64,000 bases of DNA from Bacteroidota bacterium. Its GTDB lineage: Bacteria > Bacteroidota > Bacteroidia > Bacteroidales > P3. Shown in pieces: positions 17,308 to 27,395 of the stretch (its first letter is position 1; the number at the start of each line of letters is the position of its first letter). The notes beneath the pieces are model-generated. The model saw nothing but the letters and a program-made list of their open reading frames with translations, was not told where the DNA came from and did not search any database. The position numbers and the translations under genes were made by a program. The stretch covers positions 1 to 64,000 of the forward strand of contig JAEZKK010000020.1 of assembly GCA_023415495.1 (NCBI GenBank), in the 5' to 3' direction.

Positions 17308-18180
17308 ATGAGTTTTAAAATCGTAGTTTTAGCAAAGCAAGTTCCTGACACAAGAAATGTGGGGAAGGATGCGATGAAAGCAGACGGAACCGTTAATCGA
17401 GCTGCTTTGCCTGCTATTTTTAACCCAGAAGATTTGAATGCTTTAGAAATGGCATTACATATCAAGGATAATCTTAAGGATGCAACAGTAACAATTATTA
17501 CTATGGGTCCATCGCGTGCAGCGGAAATCGTTAGAGAATCTATGTATAGAGGAGCTGATAATGGTTTTGTAGTTTCTGATAGAAAGGTTGCAGGGTCAGA
17601 TACCTTAGCTACATCTTACACTATTAGTCAAGCCATTAAAAAACTTGGAAAAGTTGATTTAGTTCTTGCAGGTCGTCAAGCAATTGATGGAGATACAGCT
17701 CAGGTTGGTCCTCAAACTGCAGAGAAATTAGAGATTCCTCAAATCACTTATGCAGAAGAAGTAGTTTCTGTGAATAATAAGAAGATTCAAATTAAAAGAA
17801 GATTAGAAAGAGGCGTTGAGATTGTAGAATCTTCTTACCCTTGCTTATTAACTGTACATGGTTCAGCAAAAGAATGTCGTTCTCGTAATGCAAAACGTTT
17901 AATGAAGTTTAAACTTGCTAAAAGTGGCTCAGAACTTCAAGAGCTTGGTCTTGACTATACTTCAATTTGGAATGAAAAACCATATCTAAAAATTGAAGAA
18001 TGGTCTGCTGCAGATATTTTAGCAGAAGATGATAGATTAGGTTTAGGAGGTTCTCCTACTAAGGTAAAGAAGATTGAGAATGTTGTATTAACTCAGAAAG
18101 AATCAAAGGTTCTTACATCCACAGATGAAGATATCAATACTTTAATGAAGGAATTGATTTCATCACATATTTTGGGTTAG
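17308..18180 (+). CDS. etfB: Electron transfer flavoprotein beta subunit
   Basis: EtfB (290 residues), the small subunit of the heterodimeric flavoprotein that takes electrons from acyl-CoA dehydrogenases. The AMP/FAD-binding fold shows IVVLAKQVPDTRNVG at the start and the signature block VDLVLAGRQAIDGDTAQVGPQ. It is the first gene of a three-gene operon with etfA (38-bp gap) and the acyl-CoA dehydrogenase, so the three very likely act together. In anaerobic Bacteroidales such sets may serve crotonyl-CoA reduction in butyrate formation or fatty acid oxidation. Whether this Etf bifurcates electrons cannot be decided by eye. Confidence 0.95.
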   Translation: MSFKIVVLAKQVPDTRNVGKDAMKADGTVNRAALPAIFNPEDLNALEMALHIKDNLKDATVTIITMGPSRAAEIVRESMYRGADNGFVVSDRKVAGSDTLATSYTISQAIKKLGKVDLVLAGRQAIDGDTAQVGPQTAEKLEIPQITYAEEVVSVNNKKIQIKRRLERGVEIVESSYPCLLTVHGSAKECRSRNAKRLMKFKLAKSGSELQELGLDYTSIWNEKPYLKIEEWSAADILAEDDRLGLGGSPTKVKKIENVVLTQKESKVLTSTDEDINTLMKELISSHILG

Positions 18181-18218
18181 TCATTTATTTACTAATTAAT
18201 TAAACGAGAAAAAAGAAT

Positions 18219-19241
18219 ATGAATAATATATTTGTATATTGCGAGGTTACCGAAGAAAGAACAATTGCAGACGTTAGTTTGGAATTATGTTCAAAAGGTA
18301 GAAAACTTGCAAACGAATTAGGAGTAAAATTAGAGGCTATAGTTTGTGGTGATGAAATTAAGAATTTGGAAGAAATGCTTTATCCTTATGGAGTTGATAT
18401 TATCAATTACGCTAAGGATTCAAGACTTTTCCCATACCAAACTCTTCCTCATTTCTCTATAGTTACTAAATTATTTGAAGAAAAGAAACCAGAGATAGCA
18501 TTATTTGGAGCAAGTTCTGTTGGTAGAGATTTAGCACCAAGAATTGCTTCTTATCTAAGAACAGGTCTTACTGCAGATTGTACAACTTTGGAAATAGGAG
18601 ACCACACAGAAAACAAAACTGGAAAAGAATATAAAAACCTTTTATATCAAATTCGTCCAGCTTTTGGTGGTAATATTATTGCTACAATTATCAATCCTGA
18701 TAATCGCCCTCAAATGGCAACAGTTAGAGAGGGAGTAATGAAGAAGGAAATTTACAACTCTAATCATAAAGGAAGTATTAATCTTTTGAAGGTTGAGAGT
18801 TATGTGAAGAATGATGATTTCTGTATTAAAGTATTAGATCGTCATATCGAATCTCAAAAGATTAATATAAAAGGAGCTCAAATAATTGTTTGTGGGGGTT
18901 ACGGAATGGGTTCTAAAGAGAACTTCAAACTATTACATGAATTAGCAGCAGTAATTCAAGGAGAAGTTGGATGCACACGTGCAGCATCAGATGCTGATAT
19001 GTGTGAACACGAACGCCAAATTGGTCAAACTGGAGTAACAGTAAGACCTAAGTTATATATTGCATTTGGAGTTTCTGGAGCAATCCAACATCGTGCAGGT
19101 ATGCAAGAAAGCTCTAAGATTATCTCTGTAAATACTGACCCTAAAGCTCCAATCAATTCTATAGCTGATTACACTATTATTGGAGATGCTATGGAAGTAT
19201 TACCAAAGATGATAAAGTATTACAAAGCTAATACTAAGTAA
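18219..19241 (+). CDS. etfA: Electron transfer flavoprotein alpha subunit
   Basis: EtfA (340 residues). The N-terminal part includes GASSVGRDLAPRIASYLRTGLTADC. The C-terminal FAD-binding domain carries the family signature from VCGGYGMGSKENF through YIAFGVSGAIQHRAGMQESSKIISVNTDPKAPI. Length is normal. It lies between etfB and the acyl-CoA dehydrogenase gene (33-bp gap after the stop), so the expected partner is the dehydrogenase encoded next. Confidence 0.95.
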   Translation: MNNIFVYCEVTEERTIADVSLELCSKGRKLANELGVKLEAIVCGDEIKNLEEMLYPYGVDIINYAKDSRLFPYQTLPHFSIVTKLFEEKKPEIALFGASSVGRDLAPRIASYLRTGLTADCTTLEIGDHTENKTGKEYKNLLYQIRPAFGGNIIATIINPDNRPQMATVREGVMKKEIYNSNHKGSINLLKVESYVKNDDFCIKVLDRHIESQKINIKGAQIIVCGGYGMGSKENFKLLHELAAVIQGEVGCTRAASDADMCEHERQIGQTGVTVRPKLYIAFGVSGAIQHRAGMQESSKIISVNTDPKAPINSIADYTIIGDAMEVLPKMIKYYKANTK

Positions 19242-19274
19242 TTATTTATTCACAAGTATAATAATAGATTATAT

Positions 19275-21008
19275 ATGGCAAATTTTTTCACAGATAATGA
19301 GAGTTTAAAATTCCATCTTAATCATGAGATGATGGAAGAAATCGTAAAGCTAAAGGAAAGAGATTATGCAGATGCAGGAAAATACGATTATGCTCCAGTA
19401 GACTATGAAGATGCAATTGATAGCTACGAAAAAGTTTTAGAAATAGTAGGGGAAATTACAGGAGAGGTTTTAGCACCAAATGCTGAACAAGTTGATAAAG
19501 AAGGTCCTCAGGTTATTAATAATGAAATTGTTTATGCAAAAGGAACTCAAGAAAATCATGAAGCCTTAAGAGATGCAGGTCTTTATGGTATGAGCCTTCC
19601 AAGAGAGTTTGGAGGTTTAAATTTCTCTTATGTTCCTTATGTTATGGCAGCAGAGATTGTTTCAAGAGGTGATTGTGGTTTTGCAAATATTTGGGGATTA
19701 CAAGACTGTGCTGAAACAATTTACGAATTTGGTTCTGACGAAATCAAGAAAGAATTCCTTCCAAGAATTAATCTTGGAGATACATGTTCAATGGACTTAA
19801 CAGAACCTGATGCAGGCTCAGACCTTCAAGCTGTTCAGCTTAAGGCAACTTGGGATGAAAAAGGAAATGTTTGGAGATTGAACGGAGTTAAGCGTTTTAT
19901 TACCAATGGAGATGCTGATATCAAATTAGTACTTGCTCGTAGTGAGGAAGGAACTGCTGATGGTAGGGGTCTTTCTTATTTTGTTTATGATAGAGATGAT
20001 AGTGCAGTTACTATTAGACGTATTGAGAACAAATTAGGTATTAAAGGTTCTCCAACAGCTGAATTAGTTTTCAATAACGCTCCTGCAAAACTTGTAGGAG
20101 ACAGGAAATTAGGTCTTATAAAGTATGTAATGTCTCTAATGAACGGAGCTCGTTTGGGTGTAGGTGCTCAAAGCGTTGGTCTTTCTGAGGCAGCATATCG
20201 CGAAGCTTTGGCTTATGCTCATGATAGAGAACAATTTGGTAAGAGTATTATTAAATTCCCTGGAGTTTATGAAATGCTTGCAAATATGAGAGCCAAAACT
20301 GATGCAATACGTTCAATATTATATGAAACAGCTCGTTTTGTAGATATATATAAGGTATTGGAAGATATGGAAAAGACTCGCAAGCTTCTCCCAGAAGAAA
20401 AGCAAAAGCTTAAAGCTTACCAAAGACTTGCTGATATCTTCACTCCAATGCTTAAACTTTTCTCTTCAGAGTATGCTAACCAAATAACTTATGATGCAAT
20501 TCAGGTACACGGTGGCTCGGGCTTTATGAAGGATTATGCAGTTGAGAGAATGTATAGAGATGCTCGTATCCTTACTATTTACGAAGGAACATCACAATTA
20601 CAAGTTGTGGCTGCAATTCGTGGAGTAATCAATAATGGTTACTTAAATAGAATTAAGGAATATGAAGCTATGGAGGTTAAACCAGAATTCTCCACAATGA
20701 GAAGAGTTCTTTTAGAAATGAAAGAACGTTTTGAAGAAACTTTAGATAGGGCTCTTTACTATGGTTCTACATCAGAGTTTTTTGATTTCAATTCTCGTCG
20801 TCTTGTAGAGATGTGTGGATATATTATATTGGGACATTTACTTGTAATTGATGCAAATAAATGTGCAGCATTTACAAATTCCGCTGAGCTAATGATTCGT
20901 ATGGGTCAGGCAAAGGTAGAAGAGGCAGCAACCTTTATACTAAATTTCGAAGAATCAGCAATCGCTAAATATAAGGTTAATCAAGAACAACCTTCTTGCG
21001 AAGAATAA
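19275..21008 (+). CDS. Acyl-CoA dehydrogenase
   Basis: A 577-residue FAD-dependent acyl-CoA dehydrogenase. Motifs are CSMDLTEPDAGSDLQAVQLKA (FAD contact), RFITNGDADIKLVLAR, and QVHGGSGFMKDYAVERMYRDAR followed by YEGTS, whose Glu is the expected catalytic base. It is longer than the classic 380-residue enzymes, with an extra C-terminal helical domain of about 130 residues, as in a group common in Bacteroidetes. Chain-length preference cannot be told. With etfBA it forms a complete electron-delivery set. A strong hairpin follows the stop. Confidence 0.93.
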   Translation: MANFFTDNESLKFHLNHEMMEEIVKLKERDYADAGKYDYAPVDYEDAIDSYEKVLEIVGEITGEVLAPNAEQVDKEGPQVINNEIVYAKGTQENHEALRDAGLYGMSLPREFGGLNFSYVPYVMAAEIVSRGDCGFANIWGLQDCAETIYEFGSDEIKKEFLPRINLGDTCSMDLTEPDAGSDLQAVQLKATWDEKGNVWRLNGVKRFITNGDADIKLVLARSEEGTADGRGLSYFVYDRDDSAVTIRRIENKLGIKGSPTAELVFNNAPAKLVGDRKLGLIKYVMSLMNGARLGVGAQSVGLSEAAYREALAYAHDREQFGKSIIKFPGVYEMLANMRAKTDAIRSILYETARFVDIYKVLEDMEKTRKLLPEEKQKLKAYQRLADIFTPMLKLFSSEYANQITYDAIQVHGGSGFMKDYAVERMYRDARILTIYEGTSQLQVVAAIRGVINNGYLNRIKEYEAMEVKPEFSTMRRVLLEMKERFEETLDRALYYGSTSEFFDFNSRRLVEMCGYIILGHLLVIDANKCAAFTNSAELMIRMGQAKVEEAATFILNFEESAIAKYKVNQEQPSCEE

Positions 21009-21032
21009 GTTTATATTAATACTTAATCCAAT

Positions 21033-21070
21033 AAAATATGCTTATAGGTTAATTCTTATAAGCATATTTT
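21033..21070. terminator. Bidirectional terminator between acd and the histidine kinase
   Basis: Perfect 14-bp inverted repeat (AAAATATGCTTATA and its complement) with a 10-base loop. A-run and T-run flanks let it end transcription from both converging genes. Confidence 0.85.
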
Positions 21071-23569
21071 TTATAGATTTGGAAGGGTGAAGATAAATTT
21101 ACTGCCTTCTCCTTCTTTGCTTTCCACCCATATCTTTCCTTCTTGTTTTATTACTAATTCGTAGCAAATTAATAATCCAAATCCTGTTCCTTTTTCTCCC
21201 ATAGTACCATCTTTGCTTTGGATGTTGTTAGAGTGGAATATTTCTTCAACTTCTTTTTCACTCATACCTATTCCAAAGTCCTGAACTATTATTTTTGTTT
21301 CTTTCTTGTTCTGCTCAGAACTAATTATAATTTTACCTCCAACTAAGCTATATTTTATTGCGTTGGAAATAAGGTTGCGTATAATAGTCTTAGTCATATT
21401 TATGTCTAATTTGACTATTAAATCCAAAGGGACATTGTTTTCAATTTTTATTAATTTATCTTGAGCTGTAGTGGCTAATATTCTTGATATACTCTCGATT
21501 ATTTGATAAAGCTCAACATCTATTGGGTTAGCTTTCAATTTGCCAGATTGTACTTTTAGCCAAAGTAGGATTTCTTCCATTAACTCATAAGTCTTTACTG
21601 AACTGTCATTGATAACCTTTATGTATTCATTAATTGTTTTAAGGTCTATATCATTGAAGTTATCAAGAATGAATTCGGAGAAGCCAATAATAGAGTTAAG
21701 AGGATTTTTAATATCTTGAGCGAGAATTCTTATGAAATTATCTTTATCAGTGTTCAATCTCTTAAGTTCTTGGTTATAGTTTAATAGCTTTTTCTCATTT
21801 TCTTTTCTATGAGTAATATCCATAAATGTTACAACACCACCAACAATCTTATTATCTATAATTTGAGGGTAAGAGAAAAACTCGACAGGGATATAAGTAT
21901 TGTCTTTTTTCCAAAAGACATCATTTTCACTATGAATCCCTTTCCCTTCAGAAATAGCTAATCTAATCCTGCACATATCGTTAGGCATACGAGTTCCGTC
22001 TTCAAAAGAATGGTGTATAAGCCTGTGTGTATTCTTCCCTAAGAATTCTTCCTCATGGTTATACCCCAATATCCTTAGACAGGCATTATTTACAAAGGTG
22101 CAGTTCCCATCTAAGTCAATACCATAAATACCCTCAGCTGTTGAATTTAATAGGAGGTTAATCATATTGGTTTTGTTTTGGAGCTTATTCTTCTCTTCAA
22201 AAAACTCAGTAATATCTCTTGATATTCCAATAATTCCAACAATTTCATTTTGATGATTATGAATAGGCCATTTGCTTGTTTGAATATATGTGTCTTTTCC
22301 GTCAAATCCTGGATGTTTTTCTATTTTACCAATTATTGATTCCCCTTTTGCAAGGATATTATTATCATCATTAATATATTTCTCTGAATAGCCTTGAGGT
22401 ATAAAATCAATAATATTTTGTCCAATCAATTTCCTCCAAGAGCTTTGTTGTGTTAGCTGAGCAAAACTTTGACTGCAGAATATTATTTTACCTTCTTTAT
22501 CAACAAAATAAATATAATCAGTAATATGATTAAGGAAGGTTGAGAAATACCTATTGAATATTTGTATTTCCTCTGTTTTCTTCTTTTCCTGAGTTATATC
22601 ATAGATAGTTAGATATACTCCATAACCTTTGATATTAAAGATTTCTGAATTTATATTAATCCATTTTATCCCCTCATTGCTCTCAAATCCTATTTCAATA
22701 TTTCTATATGGAAGTCCTGTGTCAAGAGATTTTTTCCCAGGGCATTCGCTCTTTGGCATAGGGCTCATATCAGGGTAGAAATACTTAAAGTCCATAGTAT
22801 GAAGGTTGATACTTAGGAAAAATTCTCTATTAAATCCAAATAATTTAATTGCAGCATCGTTGCAGTCAATAATATTTCCCTTATCATCACTTACTATAAC
22901 AGCCTCTTCAAGAGATTGGAAAATACTTTTATACTTTTTCTCGCTATCCTCAATCTGTATTAAGACGTCTTTAAAAGCATGATTCAACGAATTCAACTCT
23001 TCGTTATTTGTATCTAATTTTTTGATTGTTAAGGTGAGGTAATCATGAACAATACTAATCGAAAGTATTAGTATATACGAAGTTAATACAAGGGTAAAGA
23101 ATGCAGAAATCCAATTTTTAGTACTATCATTAAACAAATTGAAATCTATATTTCTTGTAATATATCCTTCCCAATATAGTAATTGAATAATAACAAAAGA
23201 GAGTGAAGCTATTATAGAATACATTATCCCGTATTTCTTTCCATAGAAAAGAGTTATTAGAGCAATACCTATAACACTTAGGAAATAACCACCTGATATT
23301 CCAAAGAAATAAACTCCAAGTATACCTGCTAATACATATAAAGATACAACGATTTGAGCCTTAATAAAGGAGTTGATTTTATGACGCAAAAGGAATAGTA
23401 AAAGAATAAATCCAAATTCAAAAAAGTGAAGGGATATTTTAAAATCTCCATTAATGAATTGTAGAACAGATAAAGCAAATATTGGAAATGCTAATATTAA
23501 TAGTATTAGAATTGAATAGTTGATCAATCTATTTCTAACCTCTTTAATATCCTTTTTGATGTCAATCAT
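21071..23569 (-). CDS. PAS-domain sensor histidine kinase with Gln in place of the phospho-acceptor His
   Basis: An 832-residue membrane sensor. About six hydrophobic helices fill residues 15-175, then a coiled region and three PAS domains (starts near 213, 345 and 470), then a HisKA-like dimerisation helix and an HATPase domain. The HATPase looks intact: NLISNAIKYS (N box), DFGIGMS (G1) and GEKGTGFGLLI (G2). The H box reads ILAQDIKNPLNS: residue 618, where the His should be, is Gln (CAA, 21716-21718). A single base change could cause this. It may be a pseudokinase, or may act through a partner. No response regulator gene is adjacent. Confidence 0.88.
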   Translation of the reverse strand: MIDIKKDIKEVRNRLINYSILILLILAFPIFALSVLQFINGDFKISLHFFEFGFILLLFLLRHKINSFIKAQIVVSLYVLAGILGVYFFGISGGYFLSVIGIALITLFYGKKYGIMYSIIASLSFVIIQLLYWEGYITRNIDFNLFNDSTKNWISAFFTLVLTSYILILSISIVHDYLTLTIKKLDTNNEELNSLNHAFKDVLIQIEDSEKKYKSIFQSLEEAVIVSDDKGNIIDCNDAAIKLFGFNREFFLSINLHTMDFKYFYPDMSPMPKSECPGKKSLDTGLPYRNIEIGFESNEGIKWININSEIFNIKGYGVYLTIYDITQEKKKTEEIQIFNRYFSTFLNHITDYIYFVDKEGKIIFCSQSFAQLTQQSSWRKLIGQNIIDFIPQGYSEKYINDDNNILAKGESIIGKIEKHPGFDGKDTYIQTSKWPIHNHQNEIVGIIGISRDITEFFEEKNKLQNKTNMINLLLNSTAEGIYGIDLDGNCTFVNNACLRILGYNHEEEFLGKNTHRLIHHSFEDGTRMPNDMCRIRLAISEGKGIHSENDVFWKKDNTYIPVEFFSYPQIIDNKIVGGVVTFMDITHRKENEKKLLNYNQELKRLNTDKDNFIRILAQDIKNPLNSIIGFSEFILDNFNDIDLKTINEYIKVINDSSVKTYELMEEILLWLKVQSGKLKANPIDVELYQIIESISRILATTAQDKLIKIENNVPLDLIVKLDINMTKTIIRNLISNAIKYSLVGGKIIISSEQNKKETKIIVQDFGIGMSEKEVEEIFHSNNIQSKDGTMGEKGTGFGLLICYELVIKQEGKIWVESKEGEGSKFIFTLPNL

Positions 23570-23594
23570 AAAATATAGATTTTTGAATAAGGAG

Positions 23595-23602
23595 CAAAAT
23601 TA
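23595..23602 (-). promoter_or_regulatory. -7 box of the histidine kinase gene (TAATTTTG, minus strand)
   Basis: CAAAATTA on the plus strand, 26 bp upstream of the start at 23569. Confidence 0.6.
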
Positions 23603-23693
23603 GTCATTTTTTTAGTAACTCATATTAAATCTATGAAAACATTGTATACATTAAACAAAATCCATATTAATTAGTTCGAAAATGGAATAAAAA

Positions 23694-23719
23694 AAGCGGG
23701 TCTAATAAAAAACCCGCTT
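23694..23719 (-). terminator. Terminator of ppdK
   Basis: Stem AAGCGGGT / ACCCGCTT with a 10-base loop. On the minus strand it is followed by seven T residues, 23 bp after the ppdK stop. A classical intrinsic terminator. Confidence 0.9.
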
Positions 23720-23741
23720 AAGTTGATTTAGAAATTATTCT

Positions 23742-26453
23742 TTATTTCTTTGAAAGTGCTGCTTGAGTTGCTGCAAGTCTTGCAACTGGAACTCTATAAG
23801 GAGAGCAAGAAACATAGTTCATTCCAGTATGGAAGAAGAACTCTACACTTGCAGGGTCTCCACCGTGTTCTCCACAAACTCCAACTTTTAAGTTAGCTTT
23901 AGTGGAACGTCCTTTTTCAACACCCATTGCAACTAATTTACCAACACCCTCTTGATCTAAGGTTTGGAATGGATCAGCTGGGATAATCTTTTGGTCCTTA
24001 TATTCTCCGATAATTGCATTTACGTCATCTCTTGAGAACCCAAAAGTCATTTGAGTAAGGTCGTTAGTTCCAAATGAGAAGAAATCTGCAACTTGTGCAA
24101 TTTCATCAGCAACAATAGTAGCTCTTGGAATTTCTATCATTGTGCCATAAAGGTAATCAATTTTAACTCCGTGACGTTTTTCAACTTCTAAAAGGACTGC
24201 ATCTGCAATTTCTTTTTGGTGCTTAAGCTCAGTAACTGAAATAGTAAGTGGAACCATTATTTCAAGTTTAGGATTAAATCCTTCTTTCATTAGTTCTGCA
24301 GTTGCTTCGAATAAAGCATCGAATTGAGTAGCTGTAATTTCTGGGTAAACAATACCAAGTCTTACTCCACGAAGTCCCATCATTGGGTTAACCTCATGAA
24401 GTGCCTCTATACGTGAACGAGTTTCTTCAAAGCTAATTCCTAATTCATTTGCCAATTCCTTTTGTTTGTCTTCAGTATGAGGTACAAATTCATGAAGTGG
24501 TGGGTCGATTAGACGGAAGGTAACTGGTTTGCCATCCATAACCTTCATTGTGCCTTTAACAGCATCTTTAATATATGGATGTAATTCGTTTAATCTAAGT
24601 TTTCTTTCATCAGTATCTTTGGCAAGAATCATCTTTCTAAGTACCTTCAATGGAGCATCTGCATTCTTACCATAGAACATATGTTCTATTCTAAATAGAC
24701 CAATACCCTCTGCCCCAAAAGCAATAGCGTTTGCTGCATCCTCAGGAGTGTCGGCATTTGTTCTAACACCCATTGTTCTGTGTTTGTCAACCAATTTCAT
24801 AAAGTCTTGGAATAATGGATTCTCAGTAGCGTCTACCATAGCAACCTCTACATCATAAACAAATCCTTTTGTTCCGTTAAGACTTAATAAATCACCTTCT
24901 TTATATGTTTTATTATTTATTGTAATTGTCTTTTGGTCAAGATTAATCTTAATAGCATCACAACCTACTATACAACATTTTCCCCAACCTCTTGCAACAA
25001 GAGCTGCATGAGAAGTCATACCTCCACGAGCAGTTAGGATGCCATCAGCTGCACGCATTCCTTCTACATCTTCTGGATTTGTTTCCTCGCGAACTAAAAT
25101 ATTCTTAATTCCAAGTTTTTCTAATCTCATAGCTTCTTCAGAAGAAAGTGCAATTACTCCAACAGCTCCACCAGGACCAGCAGGAAGACCTTTTGCAATT
25201 ACATTATGTTTTACTTCGTCTCTTGAGTCTAAGATAGGGTGAAGAAGTTCATCTAATTGTGCAGGAGTAACTCTAAGTATTGCTTCCTTCTCATCAATAA
25301 GACCTTCTTTAAGCATTTCCATTGCAAGAGTTAGAGCAGCAACACCTGTACGTTTTCCAACTCTACATTGTAACATATATAATTTACCATCTTGAATAGT
25401 AAACTCAATATCTAACATATCTCTATATGCTTTTTCAAGAATCATTCTGATTTCATCCAATTCAGCATAAGTCTTAGGCATGCTTTCTTGCATTGAATGT
25501 AAATGAGAGTTTTGGTCGTTCTTTGTATCGTCGTTCAAAGGATTTGGAGTACGAATACCTGCAACAACATCTTCTCCTTGAGCATTTACTAACCATTCTC
25601 CATAGAATTGATTTTCTCCAGTTGCTGGGTTACGAGTAAAGGCAACACCTGTAGCTGAACCTTCTCCCATATTACCAAATACCATAGCTTGAACGTTTAC
25701 TGCTGTTCCCCAATCATCAGGAATGTTTTCAATTCTTCTATAAGAGATAGCTTTTTTTCCGTTCCATGATTTGAATACAGCCATAATACCACCTTCTAAT
25801 TGCTTTTGTGCATCATCAGGGAATTCTTCTCCAAGGGTTTCTTTAACAGTCTTTTTAAAGTCTTCGCTGAGTTTTATCAAATCCTCAGTTGTAAGGTCAG
25901 TATCGGTAGTATATCCTTTTGAGTGTTTAAATTCATCTAACATTTCGTCAAGCAAACGACGAATACCAACACCTTTTGCTGGTTCTCTTCCTTCTGCTTT
26001 TTCCATTACAACGTCAGCATACATCATTATTAAACGACGATATGAGTCGTAAACAAAACGAGGGTTATTTGTTTTTTTGATTAGTCCTGGAATAGTAACT
26101 GAAGATAGACCAATATTTAATACTGTATCCATCATTCCTGGCATAGAGGCTCTTGCACCTGAGCGGCATGATAATAATAAGCAGTTTTCACTATCTCCAT
26201 ATTTTAATCCCATTGCATCTTCAACCTTTTTCATCCCTTGAGCAACCTCATCCATTAGTCCATCAGGAAGTTTTTCACCGTTTGCATAATAATCAGTACA
26301 GCACTCGGTTGTAATAGTTAGTCCAGCAGGAACCGGAAGTCCTAACATACACATTTCAGCCAAGTTTGCACCCTTTCCTCCTAATAAATTCTTCATCTCA
26401 GCCTTTCCTTCAGCGGTCTTGCCACCGAAGAAATACACATACTTTTTTGCCAT
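23742..26453 (-). CDS. ppdK: Pyruvate, phosphate dikinase
   Basis: PPDK (903 residues) interconverts pyruvate, ATP and phosphate with phosphoenolpyruvate, AMP and diphosphate. In anaerobic bacteria it often runs in the glycolytic direction. The N-terminal ATP-grasp domain begins YFFGGKTAEGKAEMKNLLGG. The phospho-His domain has GGMTSHAALVARGWGK, the His being the phosphate carrier. The C-terminal PEP-binding barrel shows GIGLFRIEHMFYG, FRLIDPPLHEF and VGVCGEHGGDP. All are normal. It is monocistronic with its own long leader (promoter near 26562) and terminator. Confidence 0.97.
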   Translation of the reverse strand: MAKKYVYFFGGKTAEGKAEMKNLLGGKGANLAEMCMLGLPVPAGLTITTECCTDYYANGEKLPDGLMDEVAQGMKKVEDAMGLKYGDSENCLLLSCRSGARASMPGMMDTVLNIGLSSVTIPGLIKKTNNPRFVYDSYRRLIMMYADVVMEKAEGREPAKGVGIRRLLDEMLDEFKHSKGYTTDTDLTTEDLIKLSEDFKKTVKETLGEEFPDDAQKQLEGGIMAVFKSWNGKKAISYRRIENIPDDWGTAVNVQAMVFGNMGEGSATGVAFTRNPATGENQFYGEWLVNAQGEDVVAGIRTPNPLNDDTKNDQNSHLHSMQESMPKTYAELDEIRMILEKAYRDMLDIEFTIQDGKLYMLQCRVGKRTGVAALTLAMEMLKEGLIDEKEAILRVTPAQLDELLHPILDSRDEVKHNVIAKGLPAGPGGAVGVIALSSEEAMRLEKLGIKNILVREETNPEDVEGMRAADGILTARGGMTSHAALVARGWGKCCIVGCDAIKINLDQKTITINNKTYKEGDLLSLNGTKGFVYDVEVAMVDATENPLFQDFMKLVDKHRTMGVRTNADTPEDAANAIAFGAEGIGLFRIEHMFYGKNADAPLKVLRKMILAKDTDERKLRLNELHPYIKDAVKGTMKVMDGKPVTFRLIDPPLHEFVPHTEDKQKELANELGISFEETRSRIEALHEVNPMMGLRGVRLGIVYPEITATQFDALFEATAELMKEGFNPKLEIMVPLTISVTELKHQKEIADAVLLEVEKRHGVKIDYLYGTMIEIPRATIVADEIAQVADFFSFGTNDLTQMTFGFSRDDVNAIIGEYKDQKIIPADPFQTLDQEGVGKLVAMGVEKGRSTKANLKVGVCGEHGGDPASVEFFFHTGMNYVSCSPYRVPVARLAATQAALSKK

Positions 26454-26561
26454 TTTCTTTTTGATGTTTAAAATTATAAATTATATTATTTCGATTTTAT
26501 CTTCTGTATTTCAATAAATCAAGAAGTTAATCAAAACTCAAAAAACTCTTTTTCAAGCATG

Positions 26562-26569
26562 CAAAGATA
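26562..26569 (-). promoter_or_regulatory. -7 box of ppdK (TATCTTTG, minus strand)
   Basis: CAAAGATA on the plus strand, 108 bp upstream of the ppdK start. The leader of about 100 bases is much longer than the 10-50 bases usual for other genes here, leaving room for leader-based control. Confidence 0.7.
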
Positions 26570-27395
26570 CTCATAAATCTTCTTATACAGAAATCTCATA
26601 GTTTGAATTAATAATAAATTAATCTAAGAGCATTTGGATCATATAACACAAAACCCTTATTATATATAAGCAAATCATTGTTTCTTTAGGATTGTTTATT
26701 TGAATAATCATAAAGACAGAAGAAAGGAGAAAGTAGATCTAAGAGATAATTTTCTCCTGACTTTTTCAAAGATTCACCCTAATTGAGATTCCAAAATTTA
26801 TCATCAAACAATTTTTCTATTGATTTTGGACATAGAGAAAGAGGATAAAGAATGATTTTAACATAAACAGCAAAAAACCTACATTTTGATAACATTATGC
26901 AGGTTTTGCTATTAAATATAGTTAACGAGATAAGCTCCTGAAATTTGCATATTCCAAACCCTCAGCCCAAGAGGAAAGATATAATAGTTAATTACTCATA
27001 ATAAATTTCTAATATTTCGATGAAAAACCTCAACATTCGACCTTTTTCGAAATAAACCAAGTCTTTTTATTTTTTTCTTGATAAAAATTTATTTTTCCTT
27101 GATATCTTTTCGAAGAAATTCAATTTATTTTCAAGTAAATAGCCATTCTATCCCAATAGAATTTGATTCTACGAAAATAGAATCAAATTCCACCCGCGTA
27201 GAATTTGATTCCATAGCACCAAAACAAGGTTTTTTACGCCTAAGACTTGATTTATGTTTCTTAATATTAACAGTTCGTAAAAACATATATAAAATCTATT
27301 TGTTAAATAAATTATTTCAAAGTCAGGAAATAGATCTAAGAGATAGTTTTATTATGAGAAATGTTAATTAAGAAAAGATTATGGATAGTATGCTC
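26570..27395. other. Long intergenic region upstream of ppdK
   Basis: About 825 bp with no supportable gene. It holds an imperfect hairpin at 26869-26910 (AGCAAAA...ACCT / AGGTTTTGCT) and a 15-bp direct repeat TAGATCTAAGAGATA at 26734-26748 and 27331-27345. TTCGA words lie at 27016, 27036 and 27046, followed by array c. A 97-codon TTG-initiated frame across array c is rejected as a gene. Confidence 0.55.
27071..27211. repeat. Array c: TAGAATTTGATTC words at 21-bp spacing
   Basis: The word TAGAATTTGATTC starts at 27157, appears inverted at 27178, and again direct at 27199, exactly 21 bp apart each time. Upstream are two copies of the TTTTTC(C)TTGATA module at 27071-27083 and 27092-27104, also 21 bp apart. 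The second is identical over 13 bp to the module bordering array b. Confidence 0.85.

Noticed and set aside
25039..26052. Plus-strand ORFs inside ppdK (25039-25242, 25771-26052)
   Set aside because: Opposite-strand shadows of a well-conserved coding sequence.
27078..27371. 97-residue plus-strand ORF upstream of the CDF gene
   Set aside because: It starts with TTG inside a repeated TTTTTCTTGATA module and is made largely of translated array c words.
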